Shown: in pieces, positions 31,851 to 39,521 of the stretch
Layout: every line of letters starts with the position of its first letter
Position numbering within the stretch: position 1 is the stretch's first letter
Assembly: GCA_037444185.1 (NCBI GenBank)
Contig: JBBIMW010000019.1
Location: 1-39,866 of the forward strand
Reading direction: 5' to 3'
Origin: JAILZP01 sp037444185
Lineage (GTDB): Bacteria > Bacillota > Desulfotomaculia > Desulfotomaculales > Desulfocucumaceae
DNA length: 39,866 nt
The notes under the pieces: model-generated
What the model was told of the DNA's origin: nothing
Databases searched by the model: none
The model's input: only the letters and a program-made list of their open reading frames with translations
Translations under genes and position numbers: made by a program

Positions 31851-31977
31851 ATTTTTCACCCCCGGCCCACAGCATGTCCAGTCAACACCTCCAGGCGGCG
31901 AGCCCGGGATACTTTTAAAAAGCCGCGCCCTGCATCTGAAGTTTTCCAGACAGCCTCCGAAACAATTGATGTTTTCC

Positions 31978-32523
31978 TTACTCCGGACTCCCCCCGACGT
32001 CTGGGACTTCCTCCCTGGAACTGGTATCCTGCTTCATTCTCTCATCCACCAGATTTTTCACCAATATGCTGACGGGCTGCAGTATCGAGGCCAGATCGGT
32101 CTGGGTCCTGGTGGCCTGATTGTTGCCGGACACGTCCGATCCTCTGTTCAGCACCATATTTACGTTGTCCACAGTCAATTGCACGCTGTTGGCCAGGGTG
32201 GAGAGTATCATGCCGAAGACCTTTACACCGTTTATCACCCTGTCCATGGTTTTTTCCGGTCCACCTTCGCCTCCGGCCAGCTTTTCATTTATATCGGCGA
32301 CCCGCTCCAGACTTTTGTTGAGCATTTCAATTCTTTTTGTCATCTCGGCTTCATGGACTCTACTGTCCTCCATACGGGCAAGAATTTCTGAAAGGCGGCC
32401 CAGGAGAGCCAGTAAATTATCCGTCCTTTCTCTCTCCATGGCCTGCCGGTCGTACATTTTTTCCATTTGATCAATCAGTTTTTCTATGGAAGCGCCCAGG
32501 TTGCCGCCGCCGGCTTCGCTCAT
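31978..32523 (-). CDS. Coiled-coil hypothetical protein (paralogue of the gene at 32937)
   Basis: 181 residues, soluble and highly charged. Predicted long coiled coil at about residues 5-80 (MEKMYDRQAMERERTDNLLA... heptads), then a hydrophobic MILSTLANSVQLTVDNVNMV segment, and a short module DLASILQPVSILVKNLVDE near 150. That module corresponds to DLGTLLKPINTLLNSLVSK in the protein at 32937-33653, and both have a similar preceding hydrophobic helix, so the two are paralogues. No family recognised. Start 32523, weak ribosome site GGGGAGGTAA further upstream. Function unknown; a structural or septum/nucleoid-linked role is speculation. Confidence 0.7.
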   Translation of the reverse strand: MSEAGGGNLGASIEKLIDQMEKMYDRQAMERERTDNLLALLGRLSEILARMEDSRVHEAEMTKRIEMLNKSLERVADINEKLAGGEGGPEKTMDRVINGVKVFGMILSTLANSVQLTVDNVNMVLNRGSDVSGNNQATRTQTDLASILQPVSILVKNLVDERMKQDTSSREEVPDVGGSPE

Positions 32524-32665
32524 CTGAAAGATTACCTCCCCGTATACCAGGACTTAGTTATTTTTATTTTTTGTATCATATGGTTAGACCATTTAGAATG
32601 CAAAGTCGCAAAATGAATATATACATCATAAAGTAGATTATAAAAAAAACGGGAGGCGTGAAAGA

Positions 32666-32899
32666 TTGGATAAATTACCCATTGACTTCAGTTCTCTGCC
32701 GGAACCCCTGAAGAACATGGCCCAGAATCTGGATCCCCAAATGATTGAAAAATTTATCAGCATGTATGACCCGGCCACCCTGTCATTAATGATGAATTCC
32801 ATGTTCGCAATGTTTAAGGACTCGCTGCCGCCGGAACAGGCCGGGGCCCTGAAAGAATTGATGGAGAATTTTTTTAAGCTGATTCCCGAAAAAAAATAA
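32666..32899 (+). CDS. Small hypothetical protein (77 aa)
   Basis: 77-residue helical protein (LPEPLKNMAQNLDPQMIEKF, then MYDPATLSLMMNSMFAMF and LMENFFKLIPEKK), methionine- and phenylalanine-rich, no membrane span or metal motif. TTG 32666 with GGGAGG. It sits between the two coiled-coil paralogues, on the opposite strand, ending at a bidirectional terminator. No family recognised. Confidence 0.7.
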   Translation: MDKLPIDFSSLPEPLKNMAQNLDPQMIEKFISMYDPATLSLMMNSMFAMFKDSLPPEQAGALKELMENFFKLIPEKK

Positions 32900-32906
32900 T
32901 ATTAAA

Positions 32907-32938
32907 AAAAGGGCTGCAATTTAAGTTGCCGCCCTTTT
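32907..32938. terminator. Bidirectional terminator between convergent genes
   Basis: AAAAGGGC-t-GCAA-tttaag-TTGC-c-GCCCTTTT, perfect on both strands. It serves the 77-aa gene (plus) and overlaps the stop codon of the gene at 32937 (minus). Confidence 0.8.
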
Positions 32939-33653
32939 AAATGTTTTCCCGTGGTACGCATTCCGCAGCGGGGACCGCCTTTACCACCGGTACGGAACCG
33001 GGGTCTTCCGCTTTGGGCTGCTGGGCGTCCGCTTTGGGCTGTCGGTCATCCGCCGCTTCCGTGTTCTTGCTTTCAGCGGGTGCCGGTGACGTCTGGCTTT
33101 TGCTCACCAGTGAGTTCAAAAGGGTGTTAATGGGCTTCAGCAGTGTCCCCAGGTCGACACCCCTTGCCTCTCCCGGCGAAGTATGGCCCCGGGCGGCCGT
33201 CTGGCTTTTTAGTACATTCCTCACGGTTTCCATCATTACTATCAGACTGCCGGCCACAATCTCGATTATCTGGCCGGTGGTTTTTGCCCCGCCTAAAAAC
33301 CTGTTGACTGCATCAGTCATGCTTTTTAACTCCGCTGAATCGCTTCTGGAACCGGTTGCCGCCTTCTCCAGCCGGTGGTGAATGTATGCCATCCTTCTGG
33401 CCAGTATTCTTTCACGTCTTTTTTGCCGCTGCAGTCTGCCCACGGCCTCAGTCAGGCGCCCCACGGACGCCAGAGCCCGGCGGGTTTTTTCTATCTCCTC
33501 GCCCTTTTCTTTATTCAACCTGTCAATCTTCTGCACCAATCCCTCCAGCGCGTCTTCAACCCGCCCGTCGTTATTGTGCTTCACACTTGCCCACTTCCTT
33601 AAAGTGTATTCATAATTCGGGTGCTGGGCGATGAAATCACTTTTTTGCCACAT
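32937..33653 (-). CDS. Coiled-coil hypothetical protein (paralogue of the gene at 31978)
   Basis: 238 residues, soluble. Charged coiled-coil region at about 35-105 (VEDALEGLVQKIDRLNKEKG), a hydrophobic helix near 125-145 (GQIIEIVAGSLIVMMETVRN), the shared DLGTLLKPINTLLNSLVSK module near 167-185, then a Pro/Ala/Lys-rich low-complexity tail with a repeated QPKAD/QPKAE unit. ATG 33653 has CCGGAATTC upstream and no clear ribosome site, so the start is uncertain. The stop codon lies inside the bidirectional terminator. No family recognised. Confidence 0.65.
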   Translation of the reverse strand: MWQKSDFIAQHPNYEYTLRKWASVKHNNDGRVEDALEGLVQKIDRLNKEKGEEIEKTRRALASVGRLTEAVGRLQRQKRRERILARRMAYIHHRLEKAATGSRSDSAELKSMTDAVNRFLGGAKTTGQIIEIVAGSLIVMMETVRNVLKSQTAARGHTSPGEARGVDLGTLLKPINTLLNSLVSKSQTSPAPAESKNTEAADDRQPKADAQQPKAEDPGSVPVVKAVPAAECVPRENI

Positions 33654-33709
33654 CCAAGCGGTATAGTCTGAATTCCGGATTCCGCCGCCCGGAGGGCGAA
33701 TTTGACTGT

Positions 33710-33744
33710 ACTAAAGGGCTACACAAAAGGTATAGCCCTTTAGT
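33710..33744. promoter_or_regulatory. Perfect 12-bp inverted repeat
   Basis: ACTAAAGGGCTA and TAGCCCTTTAGT with an 11-bp spacer (33722-33732). It lies 14 bp after the stop of the small membrane gene at 33758. There is no long T-run, so it could be a terminator (on the minus strand) or an operator; terminator is more likely. Confidence 0.55.
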
Positions 33745-33757
33745 GAAAAAGATATTT

Positions 33758-33940
33758 TCAGTTGCAGGCGGCGCAGCAGCAAAGTGCCAACCCCAGGAAA
33801 ATCAGCGCACCAGCCGTGCACGGAGAAAGTATGCCGCACAGGGCCAGGGCCACTGCCACAAGGAAGATCACCAGGCAGATTACAAAATTGAATTTACCGG
33901 GGATAAAATGGTCCTTAAATACAGACAGGGCGTCACTCAC
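33758..33940 (-). CDS. Small cysteine-rich membrane protein (60 aa)
   Basis: 60 residues with two hydrophobic spans (about 18-36 and 40-58), ending in ALCCCAACN. GTG 33940 has an excellent AAAGGAGG six bases upstream. The Cys-cluster at the membrane exit is unusual and may bind metal or form disulfides (inference). No family recognised; an inverted repeat follows. Confidence 0.65.
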   Translation of the reverse strand: MSDALSVFKDHFIPGKFNFVICLVIFLVAVALALCGILSPCTAGALIFLGLALCCCAACN

Positions 33941-34116
33941 GTGAACTGCCTCCTTTCAAATTTTTCTGAACGGTTTGTTGCGTTCTATATTTAAAATATG
34001 AAGATGTGCCAATAGTTGTTACAATTCATTTCAACACATGATCAGACTTGCCTTTTATGACCCGGTATGTAATACGGCCAAGGCTGAAGCCATAACAGGA
34101 AGATAGCGGTCTGCAT

Positions 34117-34494
34117 TCAGCCTGGAAGACCCGGATCCGGAGGATCGCCGGGCTCTGTTCCGGGGGATCCGGCCGCCGTAGTGTGGTCTTCCACAGTGGA
34201 ACCCGTTCTGGGAACGAAAAAAAGCATTGCCGGGTCAACTTTCAAGCCTTCTTCGCCGCAGTGGCACCGGTGTTCGGTCAGCGCCGGCCGCAATGTCAGC
34301 GCCGCCCTCTCGCCGAGATTGCCGGACCCCGGATAAATCATCCTGAGAGCTGTGGCCATACCATATACCTGCCCGTGCAGGTATGCCCTGTACTCCGGCA
34401 TGCCGTCCCCGGCTGCTTCCAGCTCTTTCAAAACCACCACCAAAATGTCCAGCAGTTCCTTTCCCCTGTTGATGTGACCATTTGCCTCCCGCAT
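34117..34494 (-). CDS. Hypothetical protein (125 aa)
   Basis: 125-residue soluble protein with a helical N-terminal part (NRGKELLDILVVVLKELEAA and HGQVYGMATALRMIYPG), a CHCGEE segment and a Pro/Gly-rich tail. The ATG 34494 start is fixed by GGAGGAGAAAAT just upstream; the frame runs back to 34542. It ends in a proline-rich string, suggesting a disordered C-terminus. Spaced 22 bp after meaB, possibly co-transcribed. No family recognised. Confidence 0.6.
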   Translation of the reverse strand: MREANGHINRGKELLDILVVVLKELEAAGDGMPEYRAYLHGQVYGMATALRMIYPGSGNLGERAALTLRPALTEHRCHCGEEGLKVDPAMLFFVPRTGSTVEDHTTAAGSPGTEPGDPPDPGLPG

Positions 34495-34516
34495 ATTTTC
34501 TCCTCCGCACTGTTTA

Positions 34517-35524
34517 CTATCTGCCCGGCATATCCGGGTCAAGCCAGGAATTTTCTATGACATACTTTAGTATCTCCCCGGCGGCGGTGTAAGGATCGGT
34601 TTTTTTGCCGGTGACCCGGGCCAATATTTCATTTACATATCCGTTGTAATCAAGCTGGCTGTCCACCAGTTTATGCCATCTGAAATCAACAATTTCCAGG
34701 GTTTCTTTCCTGATCCGGTCCTCCCTCTTGCTGTCCATCAATCCTCTGTCCACCAGATACAACCTGTGTTTCTCAACCTGGTTCATCAATTCTCCCATCC
34801 CCGTGTCATTGAGGGTGGATACCTGCACCACCGGAGGCCGCCATTCCATAGCCTTCACCTGCAGGTCCAGCATCTGGTTTATCTCCGATGCCACTTTGTG
34901 GGCCCCGGGCAGGTCGCATTTGTTCACCACAAATACATCGGCAATCTCCATTATACCCGCCTTGATGGTTTGTATGGAATCACCGGCCCCGGGAGTCAGA
35001 ACAACCATGGTGGTGTCGGCGACATTCATTATATCCAGTTCGGCCTGACCCACTCCGACGGTCTCAACCACCACCCGGTTGTAGCCGAAGGCATCCAGAA
35101 CCTTCACCACATCCTTGGTGGCCCTGGCCAGGCCGCCCAGGCTTCCCCTGGTACCCATGCTGCGGATGTAAACCCCGCGGTCCACGGCGTGATCCTGCAT
35201 CCTGATGCGATCGCCCAGAAGAGCCCCCCCCGTAAAGGGGCTGGTGGGATCCACCGCAATAATCCCGACGGTTTCACCTTTTTTCCTTAGATATGATGTT
35301 ATACGGTCCACCAGTGAGCTCTTTCCCGCCCCGGGAGACCCGGTGATTCCGAGAACATAGCCTTTCCCGGTCAGATCAAAAAGGCCTTTGAGAATTTCGT
35401 CCCTGTGTTCGTCTTCGTTTTCTATTTTAGATATAATACGGGCCATTGCCCTGATATTTCCATTTTTGAAGTTTTCAATCAGTTCATTCACATTGTCCAG
35501 CAGAATAAACACTTCCTTTGTCAT
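34517..35524 (-). CDS. meaB: Methylmalonyl-CoA mutase-associated GTPase MeaB (ArgK family)
   Basis: G3E-type GTPase that gates B12 loading and protects the cofactor of acyl-CoA mutases. P-loop GSPGAGKS at residues 62-69, VVVETVGVGQAELDI, the NKCDLPGA guanine motif and a C-terminal IREETLE-like helix. 335 residues. ATG 35524 has GGAGA; GTG 35536 is a less likely alternative. It is 16 kb from the mutase operon and on the other strand, but is the only such chaperone in the window, so it most likely serves that mutase. Confidence 0.95.
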   Translation of the reverse strand: MTKEVFILLDNVNELIENFKNGNIRAMARIISKIENEDEHRDEILKGLFDLTGKGYVLGITGSPGAGKSSLVDRITSYLRKKGETVGIIAVDPTSPFTGGALLGDRIRMQDHAVDRGVYIRSMGTRGSLGGLARATKDVVKVLDAFGYNRVVVETVGVGQAELDIMNVADTTMVVLTPGAGDSIQTIKAGIMEIADVFVVNKCDLPGAHKVASEINQMLDLQVKAMEWRPPVVQVSTLNDTGMGELMNQVEKHRLYLVDRGLMDSKREDRIRKETLEIVDFRWHKLVDSQLDYNGYVNEILARVTGKKTDPYTAAGEILKYVIENSWLDPDMPGR

Positions 35525-35815
35525 TAATATCTCCACGCAGTCTCAGCACATGGTGTGGGTACCGGTTTGCAGCGCTGCAGGGATTTTTTTAAATGTTCAT
35601 TCAATTTGGCGTTTTTCACCGGGGATCTGCCGGATTATCCAGTTCAATGGCTTCAGTATCAAACTCAATGGTTTTACCCGCCCCGTCCCCCGGCTCCCTT
35701 CCAGCACCTGCCGAAAAAAAACCGGAATGCTGTTAATAACTCCGCTTGCGCAGGAAAACCAACCGTTTGGGGACTAAAGCTTTTTTCGCATTAAGCCTGC
35801 CGGTATAATAAGCTT

Positions 35816-35886
35816 AACAGGCTGACAACAACCTAATCTCCTCTCCCTTTCTCCGCTGTATTCGAAAAGGATACAGCCGTTTTTTT
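35816..35886 (+). ncRNA. Candidate CU-rich small RNA
   Basis: A perfect TATAAT (35804-35809, plus strand) about 7 bp before a ~70-nt unit. The unit has a C/U-rich stretch, AATCTCCTCTCCCTTTCTCC, complementary to Shine-Dalgarno sites, then a perfect rho-independent terminator GCTGTAT-N9-ATACAGC (35855-35877) and CGTTTTTTTG. There is no plus-strand gene for this terminator to serve, and no clear -35 element. Known Firmicute sRNAs with C-rich anti-SD motifs have this layout. Existence is inferred. Confidence 0.42.
35855..35886 (+). terminator. Rho-independent terminator on the plus strand
   Basis: GCTGTAT (35855-35861) pairs with ATACAGC (35871-35877), followed by CGTTTTTTT. It has no plus-strand gene upstream within the window. 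Confidence 0.7.
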
Positions 35887-35894
35887 GTAAACCC

Positions 35895-35929
35895 GGACCC
35901 CCATGCCCATTTAATTGGCATGGGGGTCC
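35895..35929 (-). terminator. Strong hairpin embedded in the end of trxB
   Basis: Perfect 13-bp arms GGACCCCCATGCC (35895-35907) and GGCATGGGGGTCC (35917-35929) with a 9-base loop. The trxB stop codon (TAA at 35911-35913) is in the loop, so the last codons of trxB form the stem. No T-run follows, so it may act on mRNA stability rather than as an intrinsic terminator. Confidence 0.55.
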
Positions 35930-36870
35930 GTATTATGGCCCGGGCTTCCCGCTCCCAGCCTTTCCAGATATTTCTCCACCGAAACCGCCGCTATGGCTCC
36001 GTCCGCCACTGCGGTCACCACTTGACGCAGCGCCTTGCTCCGTACATCGCCGGCGGCGAACAGGCCCGGGGTGGAGGACCGCATATCGTCATCGGTCTTT
36101 ATATATCCCTTGCCATCAAATTCCACCAGTCCCCTGACCAAATCTGTGCTGGGGCTGTAGCCTACATAAACAAACACCCCGTCCACAGGCAAATCAAATG
36201 TCTTTCCGGACCGGACATCCTCTAAAACAATTCCTTCAACAGTCTCCGTCCCCTTTATTTCCAACGGAACACTGTGCCACACCATCTCTATCCTGTGGTT
36301 TTGCATGGCTTTTTGTTGCAAATATTTGGCAGCCCTTAGCTCTCCCCGGCGGTGCACAATTGACACCTTTTCCGCGAACCTGGTTAGAAACAGCGCCTCC
36401 TCCACGGCCGAATCACCGCCTCCGACGACAGCCAACCTCTTGCCCCGAAAAAAAGCGCCGTCACAGGTGGCGCAATAGGAAACCCCCCGGCCGTGAAATT
36501 CCTTTTCACCCTTTACCTGAAGGAATTTCGGCCTGGCCCCGGTGGCCACGATCACGGCAGCGGCCTTTATTTCACCATCATCGGTTTTAAGCTGAAAGCC
36601 CCCGTCCTTTTTAATGATCTCCTCCACCCCGGCGTAGGCGATTTTCAAACCAAAGCGCCTGGCCTGGGCTTCCATGCTGCGGGTCAGCTCCGGACCGCCG
36701 ACACCGTCGGCAAACCCCGGATAGTTTTCAATAATCTCAGTGCTGGCGGCCAGCCCGCCGGGCACCGCCTGCTCATAAAGCACAGCCTTCAGGTCCGCCC
36801 TGGCTGCGTATATTCCTGCCGCGAGACCTGCGGGACCGCCGCCGATAATGGCCAGTTCCACAAACACCAT
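35911..36870 (-). CDS. trxB: Thioredoxin reductase
   Basis: FAD/NADPH disulfide reductase, 319 residues. N-terminal FAD GGGPAG (10-15), redox-active Cys133-Ala-Thr-Cys136 in CATCDG, second GGGDSAVEEA nucleotide loop and a C-terminal FAAGDVRSKALRQVVTA. The NADPH HRR motif (SIVHRRGEL) is present. Start ATG 36870. It stands alone with its own promoter; no thioredoxin gene is adjacent. Confidence 0.95.
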   Translation of the reverse strand: MVFVELAIIGGGPAGLAAGIYAARADLKAVLYEQAVPGGLAASTEIIENYPGFADGVGGPELTRSMEAQARRFGLKIAYAGVEEIIKKDGGFQLKTDDGEIKAAAVIVATGARPKFLQVKGEKEFHGRGVSYCATCDGAFFRGKRLAVVGGGDSAVEEALFLTRFAEKVSIVHRRGELRAAKYLQQKAMQNHRIEMVWHSVPLEIKGTETVEGIVLEDVRSGKTFDLPVDGVFVYVGYSPSTDLVRGLVEFDGKGYIKTDDDMRSSTPGLFAAGDVRSKALRQVVTAVADGAIAAVSVEKYLERLGAGSPGHNTDPHAN

Positions 36871-36890
36871 CCTTCACCCCGCAAATGAGA

Positions 36891-36943
36891 TAATATTACA
36901 GCTTTTTAACGGTAATATTAACCCATACATTTATCCCAGTCAA
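36891..36943 (-). promoter_or_regulatory. trxB promoter with palindromic operator
   Basis: Promoter TTGACT (36938-36943), 17 bp, TAATAT (36915-36920). A perfect 9-bp inverted repeat, TAATATTAC (36891-36899) and GTAATATTA (36912-36920), overlaps the -10 and covers the transcription start. An operator here would block RNA polymerase. Confidence 0.5.
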
Positions 36944-36976
36944 GACAGTATAACAAACGCCGGCGCACGCAAATCA

Positions 36977-37000
36977 GAAAAGCCGCCCTTCCAGACGGCT
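36977..37000 (-). terminator. Terminator of the liv operon
   Basis: Minus-strand AGCCG-tctggaaggg-CGGCT (36981-37000) then TTTTCTGATTT, 12 bp after the livF stop. Confidence 0.75.
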
Positions 37001-37012
37001 GTCAATCATATT

Positions 37013-37735
37013 TTACAATGCTTCCTCTTCGGTCTCCCCCAGATAGGCACTGCGAACCCTCGGGTCATTCTGGATCTCTTTGGCGTCACCGCTGAAGACT
37101 ATCCTGCCGGTCTCCAGCACATACGCCCTGTGGGCGACCTGCAAGGCCATGAAAGCATTCTGCTCCACCAGCAACACCGTCGTTCCCTGCTGATTGATTC
37201 TCTTTATTATTTCGAATATCTCCTCCACCAAGACAGGAGACAGCCCCATGGATGGCTCGTCAAGGATCAAAAGGGACGGCTTGCTCATCAAGCCACGCCC
37301 TATGGCCACCATCTGCTGCTCGCCGCCGGACAGAGTGCCGGCCATCTGTTTGGCCCTTTCCCTCAACCTGGGAAATCTGTCCATGACTTCTGCCAGGCTG
37401 TCGTTTGTCTCATTTTTATCTTTTCTGGTAAATGCCCCCATTAAAAGGTTTTCCAGCACCGTCAGGTTGGGAAAAATCTGCCGCCCCTCCGGAACTTGGG
37501 ATATACCCATCCGGACTATACTATGGGCAGCCACAGTGTTGATGCGCTGACCTTGGAAGATAACATCCCCCGTTCTGGCCCTCACTATTCCCGATATGCA
37601 CCTCAATGCAGTGGACTTTCCGGCGCCATTGGCGCCAATCAGTGTGACAATCTCGCCCCCGCTGACGTCGAAGGAGACTCCCTGCAGCGCATGAATGGAC
37701 CCGTAGAATACATTCAGGTCTTTCACTTCCAGCAT
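37013..37735 (-). CDS. livF: Branched-chain amino acid ABC transporter ATP-binding protein LivF
   Basis: ATPase of a branched-chain amino acid (or related amide/amino acid) importer, 240 residues. Walker A GANGAGKS (34-41), signature LSGGEQQMVAIGRG, Walker B LLILDEPSMGLSP, and H-loop residue near VLLVEQNAF. Last gene of the livH-M-G-F operon, starting on the last base of livG (TAATG). The C-terminal AYLGE end is typical of LivF. Confidence 0.95.
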   Translation of the reverse strand: MLEVKDLNVFYGSIHALQGVSFDVSGGEIVTLIGANGAGKSTALRCISGIVRARTGDVIFQGQRINTVAAHSIVRMGISQVPEGRQIFPNLTVLENLLMGAFTRKDKNETNDSLAEVMDRFPRLRERAKQMAGTLSGGEQQMVAIGRGLMSKPSLLILDEPSMGLSPVLVEEIFEIIKRINQQGTTVLLVEQNAFMALQVAHRAYVLETGRIVFSGDAKEIQNDPRVRSAYLGETEEEAL

Positions 37736-38508
37736 TACGCCACCGTCGCCCCCTTCCCCAGATAGGCCTCCAGGACCACCGGATTGTTGCGGATTTCAGC
37801 CGGCAGACCGGTGGCGATAATCTGACCGAAGTCCATGACCACCAGCCTCTCGCACAGCCTCATGACCATGCCCATCTGGTGCTCGATCAACAAAACGGTG
37901 AGATTGTACTTCTCTTTGACATATTTTATCAGTTCCACCATCTTTACCACTTCGACGGGGTTCATCCCTGCGGCCGGCTCGTCCAGCAGCAGCAGCGCCG
38001 GCTTACCGGCCAGGGCTCTGGCCATCTCAAGCCTTCTCTGGGCGCCGTAGGGCAGGTTCATAGCCTTATCGTGGGCCCTGTCCCCAAGCCCCAGAGCGTC
38101 CAGCAACTCCATGGCCTCTTCCATGATGGCCGCTTCTTTCCTTCTAAACCGCGGTGTTCTGAAGAAGGCGTCAAAAAGTCCGTAGTCAGCCCTCGGGTGA
38201 TATATGGTCATCACGTTGTCCAGAACGGTGTTCCCCTTGAACAGCCGGATATTCTGAAACGTACGGGCAATTCCTCCCTGGCAGACCATGTAGGGCGCCA
38301 TACCGGTGATATCTCTGCCCAGAAAAGTGATTTTTCCGGCGCTGGGTTTATAAATACCGGAGATCATGTTGAACACCGTGGTCTTGCCCGCCCCGTTGGG
38401 ACCGATAAGGCCCACTATTTCACCCTTTTCCAGTGTCATGTCAAAATCGCTGACCGCCTTCAGACCGCCGAAGGTTTTGTCCAGACTTTCAAGTGCGAGA
38501 ATCGGCAT
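37735..38508 (-). CDS. livG: Branched-chain amino acid ABC transporter ATP-binding protein LivG
   Basis: 257 residues, typical. Walker A GPNGAGKT near 38-45, signature segment LPYGAQRRLEMARALA, Walker B LLLLDEPAAGMNP, and the LivG-type VLLIEHQMGMVM. ATG 38508 (MPILALESLDKTFGG) has GAAAGGATGG upstream. The frame extends to 38613, but the extra part overlaps livM by 105 bases with no ribosome site. The chosen start overlaps the livM end by 20 bp. Confidence 0.93.
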   Translation of the reverse strand: MPILALESLDKTFGGLKAVSDFDMTLEKGEIVGLIGPNGAGKTTVFNMISGIYKPSAGKITFLGRDITGMAPYMVCQGGIARTFQNIRLFKGNTVLDNVMTIYHPRADYGLFDAFFRTPRFRRKEAAIMEEAMELLDALGLGDRAHDKAMNLPYGAQRRLEMARALAGKPALLLLDEPAAGMNPVEVVKMVELIKYVKEKYNLTVLLIEHQMGMVMRLCERLVVMDFGQIIATGLPAEIRNNPVVLEAYLGKGATVA

Positions 38509-39508
38509 TGACACCATCCTTTCTTCCCACCAGCGTTCCCAATGGCCTGGGAACCAGCAGCCCCAGCTCCCTGCCTCCAAAAATCCCCTGGGGCCTGAGA
38601 ATAATGGCCACAATCAGAATCAGCGCGTAAATAACTCCCCGGAATTCTATAAAGGTCTCGCCCAGCACAAACCTCAGCCCTTCCAGAAGAAACACCCAAG
38701 CAATGGCGGTGATCACAGTTCCGGTCAAACTGCCCAACCCCCCCAGCACCACCACCAGCAAAAAATCGAAGGACTTGAGGAAATCAAAGCTGCTGGGGTG
38801 CAGAAAGGGGTACCTGTGGGCGTACATCCCTCCGGCCAAGCCCGCCAGGGAGCAACCCAGCACAAAGGCCATCACTTTTATCCGGGTGGTGTTGATACCC
38901 ATGACATCCGCCGCAATTTCATCCTCCCTGACCGAGGTGCAGGCCCTTCCGTAAGTTGAAAAAACAAAATTCCGGACCAGCACAATCACCAGCACTGTGA
39001 ACAAAAACACCCAGTCGAAGTTCGCCACTTGGGGAGTGCCGGACATGCCGGTGGCACCGCCCAGAATGGGAAGAAACTTTGATGAGTTGTCCATTGCCAC
39101 CTTGACAATGATGCCAAAGCCAAGGGTGGCGATACCCAGGTAATCTGAACGGAGCCTCAATATGGGCAACCCTATCAACAGGGCCACAAACCCCGCCACG
39201 GCAGCGCCGAAAAAGAGAGACAGGATAAACATCGGCAACTCACCTTGGCCGATGGTTTTGTCAAGAGCCCCCGACGCGTACGCTCCCAAGCCGAAAAAGG
39301 CGGCGTGCCCCAAGGAAAACTGGCCTGTAAATCCATAAATCAGACTGAGCCCCAGGGCTCCCATGGTGGTGATCAGTGCCAGGTCAAGCACCCGCTGCCA
39401 GTACGGATTGATTACTTCGGTGGTCACCAGTGTCCTGATAATGGCGTACACGGCCACCGTGGCGGCCAGCAGCAGGATCGTTTTCTTCGATGACATTGCC
39501 TTGGTCAT
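38489..39508 (-). CDS. livM: Branched-chain amino acid ABC transporter permease LivM
   Basis: Polytopic inner-membrane permease, 339 residues, with about ten hydrophobic spans. Family motifs FTGQFSLGHAAFFGLGAYAS, LGIATLGFGIIV, VREDEIAADVMGINTTRIKV and the EAA-like loop are clear. ATG 39508 has AAGGAGTG. Its partner LivH lies upstream at the window edge. Confidence 0.94.
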   Translation of the reverse strand: MTKAMSSKKTILLLAATVAVYAIIRTLVTTEVINPYWQRVLDLALITTMGALGLSLIYGFTGQFSLGHAAFFGLGAYASGALDKTIGQGELPMFILSLFFGAAVAGFVALLIGLPILRLRSDYLGIATLGFGIIVKVAMDNSSKFLPILGGATGMSGTPQVANFDWVFLFTVLVIVLVRNFVFSTYGRACTSVREDEIAADVMGINTTRIKVMAFVLGCSLAGLAGGMYAHRYPFLHPSSFDFLKSFDFLLVVVLGGLGSLTGTVITAIAWVFLLEGLRFVLGETFIEFRGVIYALILIVAIILRPQGIFGGRELGLLVPRPLGTLVGRKDGVNADSRT

Positions 39509-39521
39509 TTGATCACACTCC

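Larger units (their letters stand above)
35525..35910. other. Gap between meaB and trxB: promoters and short unassigned frames
   Basis: Minus-strand promoter for meaB: TTGTTG (35826-35831), 18 bp, TATACC (35802-35807). An inverted AGCCTG/CAGGCT pair (about 35794-35824) brackets it. A minus-strand frame ending at 35597 (GTG 35705-35707) encodes a 36-residue basic peptide LSLILKPLNWIIRQIPGE, which echoes the LKP module of the coiled-coil proteins, but lacks a ribosome site. The plus-strand part is reported separately as a candidate small RNA. Confidence 0.35.

Noticed and set aside
35597..35707. 36-codon minus-strand frame with LSLILKPLNWIIRQIP
   Set aside because: The similarity to the coiled-coil module is short, and the GTG start has no ribosome site; kept only as a note in the gap description.
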